Origin: Salvelinus alpinus
Taxonomy: Eukaryota > Chordata > Actinopteri > Salmoniformes > Salmonidae
Length of the DNA: 64,000 nucleotides
Reading direction: 5' to 3'
Assembly (NCBI RefSeq): GCF_045679555.1
Contig: NC_092096.1
Location: 13,416,821 to 13,480,820 of the forward strand
The translations under genes were made by a program, and so were the position numbers. Below the pieces are notes generated by a model. It ran no database searches and was not told the DNA's origin. It saw nothing but the letters and a program-made list of their open reading frames with translations. Positions within the stretch are counted from its first letter, which is position 1; the number at the start of each line of letters is the position of its first letter. Below are positions 50,901 through 60,500 of the stretch, one piece after another.

Positions 50901-53137
50901 CTACCTGCTCTAACCACTAGGCTACCTGCTCTAACCACTAGGCTACCTGCTCTAACCACTAGGCTACCTGCTCTAACCACTAGGCTACCTGCTCTAACCA
51001 CTAGGCTACCTGCTCTAACCACTAGGCTACCTGCTCTAACCACTAGGCTACCTGCTCTAACCACTAGGCTACCTGCTCTAACCACTAGGCTCCCTGCTCT
51101 AACCACTAGGCTACCTGTCTCTAACCACTAGGCTACCTGTCTCTAACCACTAGGCTACCTGTCTCTAACCACTAGGCTACCTGCTCTAACCACTAGGCTA
51201 CCTGCTCTAACCACTAGGCTACCTGCTCTAACCACTAGGCTACCTGCTCTAACCACTAGGCTACCTGCTCTAACCACTAGGCTACCTGCTCTAACCACTA
51301 GGCTACCTGCTCTAACCACTAGGCTACCTGCTCTAACCACTAGGCTCCCTGCTCTAACCACTAGGCTACCTGTCTCTAACCACTAGGCTACCTGCTCTAA
51401 CCACTAGGCTACCTGCTCTAACCACTAGGCTACCTGCTCTAACCACTAGGCTACCTGCTCTAACCACTAGGCTACCTGCTCTAACCACTAGGCTACCTGC
51501 TCTAACCACTAGGCTACCTGCTCTAACCACTAGGCTACCTGCTCTAACCACTAGGCTACCTGCTCTAACCACTAGGCTACCTGCTCTAACCACTAGGCTA
51601 CCTGCTCTAACCACTAGGCTACCTGCTCTCACCACTAGGCTACCTGCTCTAACCACTAGGCTCCCTGTCTCTAACCACTAGGCTACCTGCTCTAACCACT
51701 AGGCTACCTGCTCTAACCACTAGGCTACCTGCTCTAACCACTAGGCTACCTGCTCTAACCACTAGGCTACCTGCTCTAACCACTAGGCTACCTGCTCTAA
51801 CCACTAGGCTACCTGCTCTAACCACTAGGCTACCTGCTCTAACCACTAGGCTACCTGCTCTAACCACTAGGCTACCTGCTCTAACCACTAGGCTACCTGT
51901 CTCTAACCACTAGGCTACCTGTCTCTAACCACTAGGCTACCTGCTCTAACCACTAGGCTACCTGCTCTAACCACTAGGCTACCTGCTCTAACCACTAGGC
52001 TACCTGCTCTAACCACTAGGCTCCCTGCTCTAACCACTAGGCTCCCTGCTCTAACCACTAGGCTACCTGCTCTAACCACTAGGCTACCTGTCTCTAACCA
52101 CTAGGCTACCTGTCTCTAACCACTAGGCTACCTGCTCTAACCACTAGGCTACCTGCTCTAACCACTAGGCTACCTGCTCTAACCACTAGGCTACCTGCTC
52201 TAACCACTAGGCTACCTGCTCTAACCACTAGGCTACCTGCTCTAACCACTAGGCTCCCTGCTCTAACCACTAGGCTCCCTGCTCTAACCACTAGGCTCCC
52301 TGCTCTAACCACTAGGCTCCCTGCTCTAACCACTAGGCTCCCTGCTCTAACCACTAGGCTCCCTGCTCTAACCACTAGGCTACCTGCTCTAACCACTAGG
52401 CTACCTGCTCTAACCACTAGGCTACCTGCTCTAACCACTAGGCTACCTGCTCTAACCACTAGGCTACCTGCTCTAACCACTAGGCTACCTGCTCTAACCA
52501 CTAGGCTACCTGCTCTAACCACTAGGCTACCTGCTCTAACCACTAGGCTACCTGTCTCTAACCACTAGGCTTCCTGCTCTAACCACTAGGCTACCTGCTC
52601 TAACCACTAGGCTACCTGCTCTAACCACTAGGCTACCTGCTCTAACCACTAGGCTACCTGTCTCTAACCACTAGGCTACCTGCTCTAACCACTAGGCTAC
52701 CTGTCTCTAACCACTAGGCTACCTGTCTCTAACCACTAGGCTACCTGCTCTAACCACTAGGCTACCTGCTCTAACCACTAGGCTACCTGCTCTAACCACT
52801 AGGCTACCTGCTCTAACCACTAGGCTACCTGCTCTAACCACTAGGCTACCTGCTCTAACCACTAGGCTACCTGCTCTAACCACTAGGCTACCTGTCTCTA
52901 ACCACTAGGCTACCTGTCTCTAACCACTAGGCTACCTGCTCTAACCACTAGGCTACCTGCTCTAACCACTAGGCTACCTGCTCTAACCACTAGGCTACCT
53001 GTCTCTAACCACTAGGCTACCTGCTCTAACCACTAGGCTACCTGCTCTAACCACTAGGCTACCTGCTCTAACCACTAGGCTACCTGTCTCTAACCACTAG
53101 GCTACCTGCTCTAACCACTAGGCTACCTGCCGCCCCC
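47947..53137 (-). mobile_element. tRNA-derived SINE blown up by an internal tandem array
   Basis: The left part (tttttaacctttatttaact ... ctggcccaacgctctaacca) and the right edge (ctacctgccgccccc) are the tail and tRNA-like head of a minus-strand salmonid SINE. The B-box-like region is at 48081-48091, and the first A-box (TAGCCTAGTGG on the minus strand) at 48125-48135, the usual tRNA-gene spacing. Between the first A-box and the head, the element has been expanded by ~5 kb of 21-bp repeats. Confidence 0.85.
48110..53130 (-). repeat. 21-bp minisatellite made of SINE A-box units, ~235 copies
   Basis: The unit contains ctctaaccactaggctacct; on the minus strand each unit has TAGCCTAGTGG, which fits the pol III A-box consensus TRGCNNAGTGG. 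Variants are ggctccctg (C for A) and a 22-bp form (cctgtctctaacc). The array fills most of intron 5. The Val-Arg-Ala-Gly-Ser-Leu-Val frames on the minus strand are artefacts of the 21-bp period. Confidence 0.97.
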
Positions 53138-53194
53138 AAAAAGTGGTGGTTTCACAGGTCCCGATATGAATCACCTGGACATAGGATGCACCAC

Positions 53195-53345
53195 AAATTG
53201 TACACATTCCCTGTAGTGAACTACTTTTGAGCAGGACCCATAGGTCTTTGGTCCAAAGTAGTGCACTACAAAGGGAATAGGGGCTCCGTGGACCCTGGTC
53301 TAAAGTAGTGGACTACAAAGGGAATAGGGTGCAATTTGGGATGCA
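53195..53345. mobile_element. Diverged MITE-like element in intron 5
   Basis: The sequence acacattccctgtagtgaac ... aaagggaatagggtgcaatt has the inverted-repeat layout of the element at 8809-8957, with more mismatches and an internal duplication. Confidence 0.6.
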
Positions 53346-53603
53346 GATTTGATGGTCCTGTCTTGAATGTATGAATAATTATTAGTTTAATTAGTTGGGT
53401 CCAGATTAATTGTTCTAATCGGCTACGAATGTTATTGGATCATTTTGTCGACTAACTGAATAACTATTTTTTTTAATGTTAGATGGGCTGCTACCTAAAC
53501 AGATTGTAGTGAAATATTTTGCAACGGGAAAATGACAGTGTGCCTTTACTGAACACAACCCCTTGTGTTGGTGAGACGGAGGACTGACTCCTTTGCTTTT
53601 CAG

Positions 53604-53726
53604 GTAAAGTGCTGTGGACTGATCAACGGACCCTCTGACTGGGGCTCCACTGTCCCCAGCTCTTGTGACTGCGTTGACACCACTCAGGTGTGCCAAAGTG
53701 CAGATGGACGCAAAGTGTACTCAACG
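53604..53726 (+). CDS. tspan8: Tetraspanin-8-like, coding exon 6
   Basis: Forty-one codons carry the diagnostic large-loop motifs: VKCCGLING, SDWG, VPSSCDC, VCQSADGRKVYST. The C-C-G and P-S-S-C cysteines form the disulphides of the loop. Acceptor tgcttttcag, donor gtaagc. Confidence 0.96.
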
Positions 53727-53829
53727 GTAAGCAGAGAATCACTTATTATTAATAAAATACTATTTAGGAAACTCAAGGAAGGTGGCTTTACTTGGTATAA
53801 AGGAATCATCAATAAACACACATTACATT

Positions 53830-54765
53830 AACGCTGCACTACATTACCATTACACTACCACACGTTACCATTACCGCTACATTACCATTACGCTGCACTA
53901 CCATGCGTTACCATTGCGCTGCACTGCCATGCGTTACCATTACGCTGCACTGCCATGCGTTACCATTACGCTGCACTGCCATGCGTTACCATTACGCTGC
54001 ACTGCCATGCGTTACCATTACGCTACACTGCCATGCGTTACCATTACGCTGCACTGCCATGCGTTACCATTACGCTGCACTGCCATGCGTTACCATTACG
54101 CTACACTGCCATGCGTTACCATTACGCTGCACTGCCATGCGTTACCATTACGCTGCACTGCCATGCGTTACCATTACGCTGCACTGCCATGCGTTACCAT
54201 TACGCTGCACTGCCATGCGTTACCATTACGCTGCACTGCCATGCGTTACCATTACGCTGCACTGCCATGCGTTACCATTACGCTGCACTGCCATGCGTTA
54301 CCATTACGCTGCACTGCCATGCGTTACCATTACGCTGCACTGCCATGCGTTACCATTACGCTGCACTGCCATGCGTTACCATTACGCTGCACTGCCATGC
54401 GTTACCATTACGCTGCACTGCCATGCGTTACCATTACGCTGCACTGCCATGCGTTACCATTACGCTGCACTGCCATGCGTTACCATTACGCTGCACTGCC
54501 ATGCGTTACCATTACGCTGCACTGCCATGCGTTACCATTACCGCTGCACTGCCATGCGTTACCATTACGCTGCACTGCCATGCGTTACCATTACGCTGCA
54601 CTACCATGCGTTACCATTACGCTGCACTACCATGCGTTACCATTACGCTGCACTACCATGCGTTACCATTACGCTGCACTACCATGCGTTACCATTACGC
54701 TACACTACCATGCGTTACCATTACGCTACACTACCATGCGTTACCATTGCATTACCATACGTTAC
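53830..54765. repeat. 26-bp minisatellite in intron 6, ~36 copies
   Basis: The unit contains ctgcactgccatgcgttacc and attacg. All three forward frames stay open for about 290-340 codons because the unit lacks stops and 3 x 26 closes the cycle. No coding meaning. It begins about 100 nt after the exon 6 donor. Confidence 0.97.
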
Positions 54766-54930
54766 CACTACACTACTATAAACAGAACCTGTACAGGGAA
54801 CTGATCTACAGCCACATGAAACCATAGAGGGTTCCAGGATGATGCAACCATGAACCGCAAAGTAGCTTCTTCGTACAATTAACTTGACCTGGTGTTCACT
54901 ATTGTTGACTGTTCGCTTTGTCCTCTGCAG

Positions 54931-55014
54931 CCTTGTGCCAAGTTTGTGACTTCCTTCATGGAGAAGCACGCAATCATCGCCCTGGGGATTGCATTTGGTA
55001 TCGCAGTCTTGATG
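54931..55014 (+). CDS. tspan8: Tetraspanin-8-like, coding exon 7
   Basis: Twenty-eight codons, PCAKFVTSFMEKHAIIALGI then AFGIAVLM, give the last loop cysteine (C180) and the first two thirds of TM4. Acceptor tcctctgcag, donor gtaaga. Confidence 0.93.
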
Positions 55015-55228
55015 GTAAGAATCCAAAAGTCCAATCTCTATAACAAAGCCTCTATTAATACATTATATTATGCACTGTACTGGTCATAGAAATGGAATAC
55101 ATGTGTATTGTTCTAGTCAGTGTTCAGTACTGGTCTGTTTAATCTTCACTAACTCTTTATGGCTGTTGTCATTGGCATTAAGAAGGATATGTGCAATTCA
55201 CTCTGTCACTGTTCAATACTTAATGTAT

Positions 55229-55345
55229 CCTGGTCCCAGATCTGTTGGCACTTTCTTGGCAACGCCGATGGCTGTTTGTCATTGCCAATTAACAACCTGC
55301 TGGCAAGACTGTACAAATGGATCTGGAACCAGGCTAGACACCACA
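55229..55345. mobile_element. Short inverted-repeat element in intron 7
   Basis: cctggtcccagatctgttgg near 55229 pairs loosely with atggatctggaaccaggc near 55318. About 115 bp, non-coding. Confidence 0.5.
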
Positions 55346-55414
55346 AACTGATGTGGGAACCGGGCTATAGCCTGGTAGTTAATGGGTTGTGACGTACCTT
55401 TTTTTGTGTTTCAG

Positions 55415-55483
55415 CTCTTTGGAATGGCCTTCGCCATGACCCTGTACTGCCAGATTGGGAAGAGGGACGCCAACACTACCTAA
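55415..55483 (+). CDS. tspan8: Tetraspanin-8-like, coding exon 8 with stop
   Basis: Twenty-two codons, LFGMAFAMTLYCQIG then KRDANTT, and TAA at 55481-55483. It supplies the end of TM4 and the short cytoplasmic tail. YCQIG is shared with TSPAN8; the tail KRDANTT is a few residues longer than the mammalian one, while TM4 appears two residues shorter at the exon 7/8 joint. Acceptor tttgtgtttcag. Confidence 0.92.
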   Translation, partial: LFGMAFAMTLYCQIGKRDANTT

Positions 55484-56390
55484 TACAGCAACACGTGATA
55501 CACTTGATCTAGGGTTGTGGTCAACTTGAATTGGAAGTCATCAATTCAGGAAGTCAACTGAAATTCCAATACAATAATAAAAAAAATTAAAATCTATTTT
55601 CAATAATTTCTCAAACTGAAAAGCAGAAGTTATTTATTCCAAGTTTTTACATTAGAATTTGAAATGCAATTCTCTTCCTCAATTGACTGACTTCGATTCA
55701 CATTGACCCCAATCCTGTCTTGATCAACAGCTGGCTTTGACATATCCCATACAGCATGCAACATGTATTTGTTACTGAACGTTGGTGTTCAAATCCAGTC
55801 AATTCAGGAAGTACACTGAAATTCCAGTTCTCTTCAATGAGCAACATTTGGAATGGAATTAGGTTTTGCTTTGTGAATTGACTGGACTGGAAATGGACTG
55901 GACCCCGATCCTGCTGAACATCACTATGGACCACAATGCATCATGTGTTTGTCGATCTTCTACCTGCACCAAATGATGCTCTGATTTGGATCTCAGCTCT
56001 TTGTTAAATTCTGGCAGTTTCTTCACTTGTGAAGTTGATTGATCCGTTTCTCATTGAACGTGAATTTGTGTTTTTTATAAAGGATCTCTGTTTTCATTAT
56101 CTACTGCTCTGTTTCTCTCACTGAAGGAGGGGGCTTCGCTGTCCATACACTGAACTTTGTGTTCTTCATGCTAAAATGTTTAAAATTAATTCCCATTTTA
56201 TTGCTATCATCTCGTAGATATTAAAGTCTGATGGTAATATTGATCACGCTGTGTATATACATTTACCTGTTATATATTTGAGTTGTATAATGATTGCAGT
56301 ACATGTCAGAATGTCTTCTGTTCAAGTCCTGTGACCAATGTCTTTATGGCTGTTTCCCCTTTTTGAGGCACATCAGAAATAAAGAAGTAG
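55484..56390 (+). other. Probable 3' UTR of the tspan8-like gene
   Basis: Candidate polyadenylation signals are AATAAA at 55576-55581 (within an A-rich tract), ATTAAA at 56220-56225 and AATAAA at 56378-56383. The region includes interspersed palindromic repeat sequence at 55795-55915 (ccagtcaattcaggaagtac ... aattgactggactgg). Which signal is used cannot be told from sequence. Confidence 0.5.
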
Positions 56391-56464
56391 TAATTCACTT
56401 GGTTCCCCTCATTTGCTTCCCCGCCTCCAGCCCGCCTCTTCAGAGAACAACTTTTACTCATCAG

Positions 56465-56830
56465 CCCTCTCCTCAGAGTAGGAGGGCTGATCTAGGTTCA
56501 GTTATGTAATAGATCAGATTACATGGACGGTGGGGGGGAGATCTGATCCTAGATCAGATTACATGGACGGTGGGGGGAGATCTGATCCTAGATCAGATTA
56601 CATGGACGGTGGGGGGGGAGGATCTGATCCTAGATCAGATTACATGGACGGTGGGGGGGGAGATCTGATCCCAGGTCAGATTACATGGACGGTGGGGGGA
56701 GATCTGATCCTAGGTCAGATTACATGGACGATGGGGGGGAGATCTGATCCTAATTCAGATTACATGGACGGTGGGGGAGATCTGATCCTAGGTCAGCACT
56801 CCTACTCAGAGGCTTTATGAATATGGGCCC
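56465..56830. mobile_element. MITE-like element expanded by a 39-bp tandem array
   Basis: The outer sequence ctcagagtaggagggctgat (left) and tcagcactcctactcagagg (right) are inverted ends of the same family as 14584-14706. Between them, the internal segment has been repeated about seven times. Confidence 0.7.
56510..56805. repeat. ~39-bp minisatellite, ~7 copies
   Basis: The unit contains gatctgatcctagatcag, attacatggacgg and a run of 5-8 G. Unit length varies with the G run. Each unit holds a near-palindrome (ctgatcctagatcag). Confidence 0.93.
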
Positions 56831-56957
56831 AGCTCCCTTTTACATGGTGTTGATTCCTCAGTACTCCCCATAGAACCTGTATAGAATCCATCTGTATTTT
56901 GTATGTCTTCGTGGGGTCATGAACTACAACACAACCTTATGACTCAGGAACAGTCCT

Positions 56958-57076
56958 GGGTTGTATTCGTTAGGCACCAAACTGAAGACAGATAACAACC
57001 TGGGAGGGACTAACTGAACCTGTCCAATAAGAAACGCTTTAGTTTTTTCTATGATGTGCACCAATGAACACCAACC
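56958..57076. mobile_element. Short inverted-repeat element upstream of the candidate second gene
   Basis: gggttgtattcgttaggcac ... tgtgcaccaatgaacacc is related, in the opposite sense, to 38001-38143. It contains gtccaataagaaacgc, a CCAAT box that would lie about 180 nt upstream of the ATG at 57204. Confidence 0.6.
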
Positions 57077-57203
57077 TGATGTCTAAGAGGAACTCTGTAA
57101 AATCACTGTCAAGACACTTGTCAGTTACAGGAAATGACATAAAACCCAGAGCTTCAATGCACATTCTCTCAGAGAGAGTCAGAGGTGAGACCAGAGCTGC
57201 AGC

Positions 57204-57260
57204 ATGTGTTGTTCCTGCTCTGTTAGAGGCTGGCTGCTTTTCTTCACAATCCTACAAGTG
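57204..57260 (+). CDS. Candidate first coding exon of a second gene, possibly tetraspanin-like
   Basis: Nineteen codons, MCCSCSVRGWLLFFTILQV, then donor gtaacg. Length (57 nt) and phase equal those of exon 1 of the tspan8-like gene, and the content (short Cys-bearing N-terminus, then a membrane segment) is similar. A cataaaac motif at 57139 could serve as a weak TATA box. The protein is not recognised with certainty; only this and the next exon are visible. Confidence 0.45.
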
Positions 57261-57417
57261 GTAACGGCAACACTTAAATATCATGTTATTATATTGTATT
57301 TGTTTTTAATCAATCTTTAACGGATACCTTTTTTTTTTTTATCTAAAATTGTTCTCCAATATTATGAATATATTTATTTTATAATCGTTTTTCTCCCCAA
57401 AATGTATTTTTCTTCAG

Positions 57418-57474
57418 ATCGATGGCATGACTTTCATTGTCATCCCTTGGAAGTATTACAGGAGTAGTGAAAAA
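57418..57474 (+). CDS. Candidate second coding exon of the same gene
   Basis: Nineteen codons, IDGMTFIVIPWKYYRSSEK, between acceptor ttttcttcag and donor gtaagc, phase 0. Joined to the previous exon it completes a membrane segment (LLFFTILQV-IDGMTFIVI) followed by a polar loop. The intron falls just before I-D-G, where the tspan8-like gene has its intron before I-S-G. The rest of the gene would lie beyond 64000. Confidence 0.45.
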
Positions 57475-57544
57475 GTAAGCAACATTTTCTAACCTGTTAT
57501 TTCCATTATTGTATTATTGTATTAACTGCATTGTAACAAACTAC

Positions 57545-60500
57545 AAGTGTTGATTTCACTGTGTGTTAATGTTGAAGGACCTAGATGAACGTCTGTCTCC
57601 TTTCTGAGGGGTGTTAATGTTGAAGGATCTAGATGAACGTCTGTCTCCTGTCTGAGGGGTGTGTGTTAATGTTGAAGGACCTAGATGAACGTCTGTCTCC
57701 TGTCTGATGGGTGTGTGTTAATGTTGAAGGATCTAGATGAACGTCTGTCTCCTGTCTGAGGGGTGTTAATGTTGAAGGATCTAGATGAACATCTGTCTCC
57801 TGTCTGATGGGTGTTAATGTTGAAGGATCTAGATGAACGTCTGTCTCCAGTCTGATGGGTGTTAATGTTGAAGGATCTAGATGAACGTCTGTCTCCTGTC
57901 TGAGGGGTGTGTGTTAATGTTGAAGGATCTAGATGAACATCTGTCTCCTGTCTGATGGGTGTTAATGTTGAAGGATCTAGATGAACGTCTGTCTCTAGTC
58001 TGATGGGTGTTAATGTTGAAGGATCTAGATGAACGTCTGTCTCCAGTCTGATGGGTGTTAATGTTGAAGGATCTAGATGAACGTCTGTCTCCTGTCTGAG
58101 GGGTGTGTGTTAATGTTGAAGGACCTAGATGAACGTCTGTCTCCTGTCTGATGGGTGTGTGTTAATGTTGAAGGATCTAGATGAACGTCTGTCTCCTGTC
58201 TGAGGGGTGTTAATGTTGAAGGATCTAGATGAACATCTGTCTCCTGTCTGATGGGTGTTAATGTTGAAGGATCTAGATGAACGTCTGTCTCCTGTCTGAT
58301 GGGTGTTAATGTTGAAGGATCTAGATGAACATCTGTCTCCAGTGTGATGGGTGTTAATGTTGAAGGACCTAGATGAATGTCTGTCTCCTTTCTGATGGGT
58401 GTGTGTTAATGTTGAAGGACCTAGATGAACGTCTGTCTCTAGTCTGAGGGGTGTTAATGTTGAAGGACCTAGAGGAACGTCTGTCTCCTGTCTGATGGGT
58501 GTGTGTTAATGTTGAAGGATCTAGATGAACGTCTGTCTCCTGTCTGATGGGTGTTAATGTTGAAGGACCTAGATGAACGTCTGTCTCCTGTTTGAGGGGT
58601 GTTAATGTTGAAGGACCTAGATGAACGTCTGTCTCCTGTCTGATGGGTGTTAATGTTGAAGGACCTAGATGACCGTCTGTCTCCTGTCTGATGGGTGTTA
58701 ATGTTGAAGGACCTAGATGAACGTCTGTCTCCTGTCTGAGGGGTGTTAATGTTGAAGGACCTAGATGAACGTCTGTCTCCTGTATGAGGGGTGTTAATGT
58801 TGAAGAACCTAGATGAACGTCTGTCTCCTGTCTGATGGGTGTTAATGTTGAAGGACCTAGATGAACGTCTGTCTCCTGTCTGAGGGGTGTGTGTTAATGT
58901 TGAAGGACCTAGATGAACGTCTGTCTCCTGTCTGAGGGGTGTGTGTTAATGTTGAAGGACCTAGATGAACGTCTGTCTCCTGTCTGATGGGTGTGTGTTA
59001 ATGTTGAAGGAGCTAGATGAACGTCTGTCTCCAGTCTGTGGGGTGTTAATGTTGAAGGATCTAGATGAACGTCTGTCTCCTGTCTGAGGGGTGTTAATGT
59101 TGAAGGACCTAGATGAACGTCTGTCTCCTGTCTGAGGGGTGTTAATGTTGAAGGACCTAGATGAACGTCTGTCTCCTGTCTGATGGGTGTGTGTTAATGT
59201 TGAAGGACCTAGATGAACGTCTGTCTCCAGTCTGAGGGGTGTTAATGTAGAAGGACCTAGATGAACGTCTGTCTCCAGTCTGAGGGGTGTTAATGTTGAA
59301 GGACCTAGATGAACGTCTGTCTCCTGTCTGATGGGTGTGTGTTAATGTTGAAGGATCTAGATGAATGTCTGTCTCCTGTCTGATGGGTGTTAATGTTGAA
59401 GGACCTAGATGAACGTCTGTCTCCTGTCTGATGGGTGTTAATGTTGAAGGACCTAGATGAACGTCTGTCTCCTGTCTGATGGGTGTGTGTTAATGTTGAA
59501 GGACCTAGATGAACGTCTGTCTCCAGTCTGAGGGGTGTTAATGTTGAAGGATCTAGATGAACGTCTGTCTCCTGTCTGAGGGGTGTGTGTTAATGTTGAA
59601 GGACCTAGATGAACGTCTGTCTCCTGTCTGATGGGTGTGTGTTAATGTTGAAGGACCTAGATGAACGTCTGTCTCCTGTCTGATGGGTGTTAATGTTGAA
59701 GGACCTAGATGAACGTCTGTCTCCTGTATGAGGGGTGTTAATGTTGAAGGACCTAGATGAACGTCTGTCTCTAGTCTGATGGGTGTTAATGTTGAAGGAT
59801 CTAGATGAACGTCTGTCTCCTGTCTGAGGGGTGTTAATGTTGAAGGACCTAGATGAACGTCTGTCTCCTGTCTGAGGGGTGTGTGTTAATGTTGAAGGAC
59901 CTAGATGAACATCTGTCTCCTGTCTGATGGGTGTGTGTTAATGTTGAAGGACCTAGATGAACGTCTGTCTCCTGTCTGAGGGGTGTGTGTTAATGTTGAA
60001 GGACCTAGATGAACGTCTGTCTCCAGTCTGATGGGTGTGTGTTAATGTTGAAGGACCTAGATGAACGTCTGTCTCCTGTCTGAGGGGTGTTAATGTTGAA
60101 GGACCTAGATGAACGTCTGTCTCCTGTCTGAGGGGTGTTAATGTTGAAGGACCTAGATGAACGTCTGTCTCCTGTCTGATGGGTGTGTGTTAATGTTGAA
60201 GGACCTAGATGAACGTCTGTCTCCAGTCTGAGGGGTGTTAATGTTGAAGGATCTAGATGAACGTCTGTCTCCTGTCTGATGGGTGTTAATGTTGAAGGAC
60301 CTAGATGAACGTCTGTCTCCTGTCTGATGGGTGATAATGTTGAAGGACCTAGATGAACGTCTGTCTCCAGTCTGAGGGGTGTTAATGTTGAAGGATCTAG
60401 ATGAACGTCTGTCTCCTGTCTGATGGGTGTTAATGTTGAAGGACCTAGATGAACGTCTGTCTCCTGTCTGATGGGTGATAATGTTGAAGGACCTAGATGA

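Larger units (their letters stand above)
34527..55483 (+). other. tspan8-like tetraspanin gene locus, 8 coding exons (228 codons)
   Basis: Tetraspanin-8 is a four-pass membrane protein that organises integrins and other partners in tetraspanin-enriched domains of the plasma membrane and of extracellular vesicles. Joining the eight exons gives TM1 about residues 9-31, a small loop, TM2 48-70, TM3 78-104, a large extracellular loop 105-191 and TM4 192-217. The loop carries C-C-G (140-142), P-S-S-C (155-158), C160, C167 and C180, six cysteines as in this subgroup. Membrane-proximal C67, C68 and C76 are candidate palmitoylation sites. No N-x-S/T sequon is seen in the large loop. It is slightly shorter than mammalian TSPAN8 (about 237 residues) but shares [15 protein letters not shown], GILGAV and YCQIG blocks. 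All introns are GT-AG and phase 0, and no stop or frameshift is seen. Confidence 0.92.

Noticed and set aside
48090..52543. Many minus-strand frames repeating Val-Arg-Ala-Gly-Ser-Leu-Val
   Set aside because: The 21-bp unit is seven codons long; frames end at every 22-bp variant. This is SINE-derived repeat, not protein.
48110..53130. CTCF binding array (ccactaggc resembles the start of the CTCF core)
   Set aside because: Only the first eight or so bases fit; the G-rich second half of the motif is absent in every unit.
53782..54827. Three overlapping + strand frames of 290-340 codons
   Set aside because: The 26-bp array is open in all three frames at once, which only a stop-free repeat gives, and it lies inside intron 6 of the tetraspanin.
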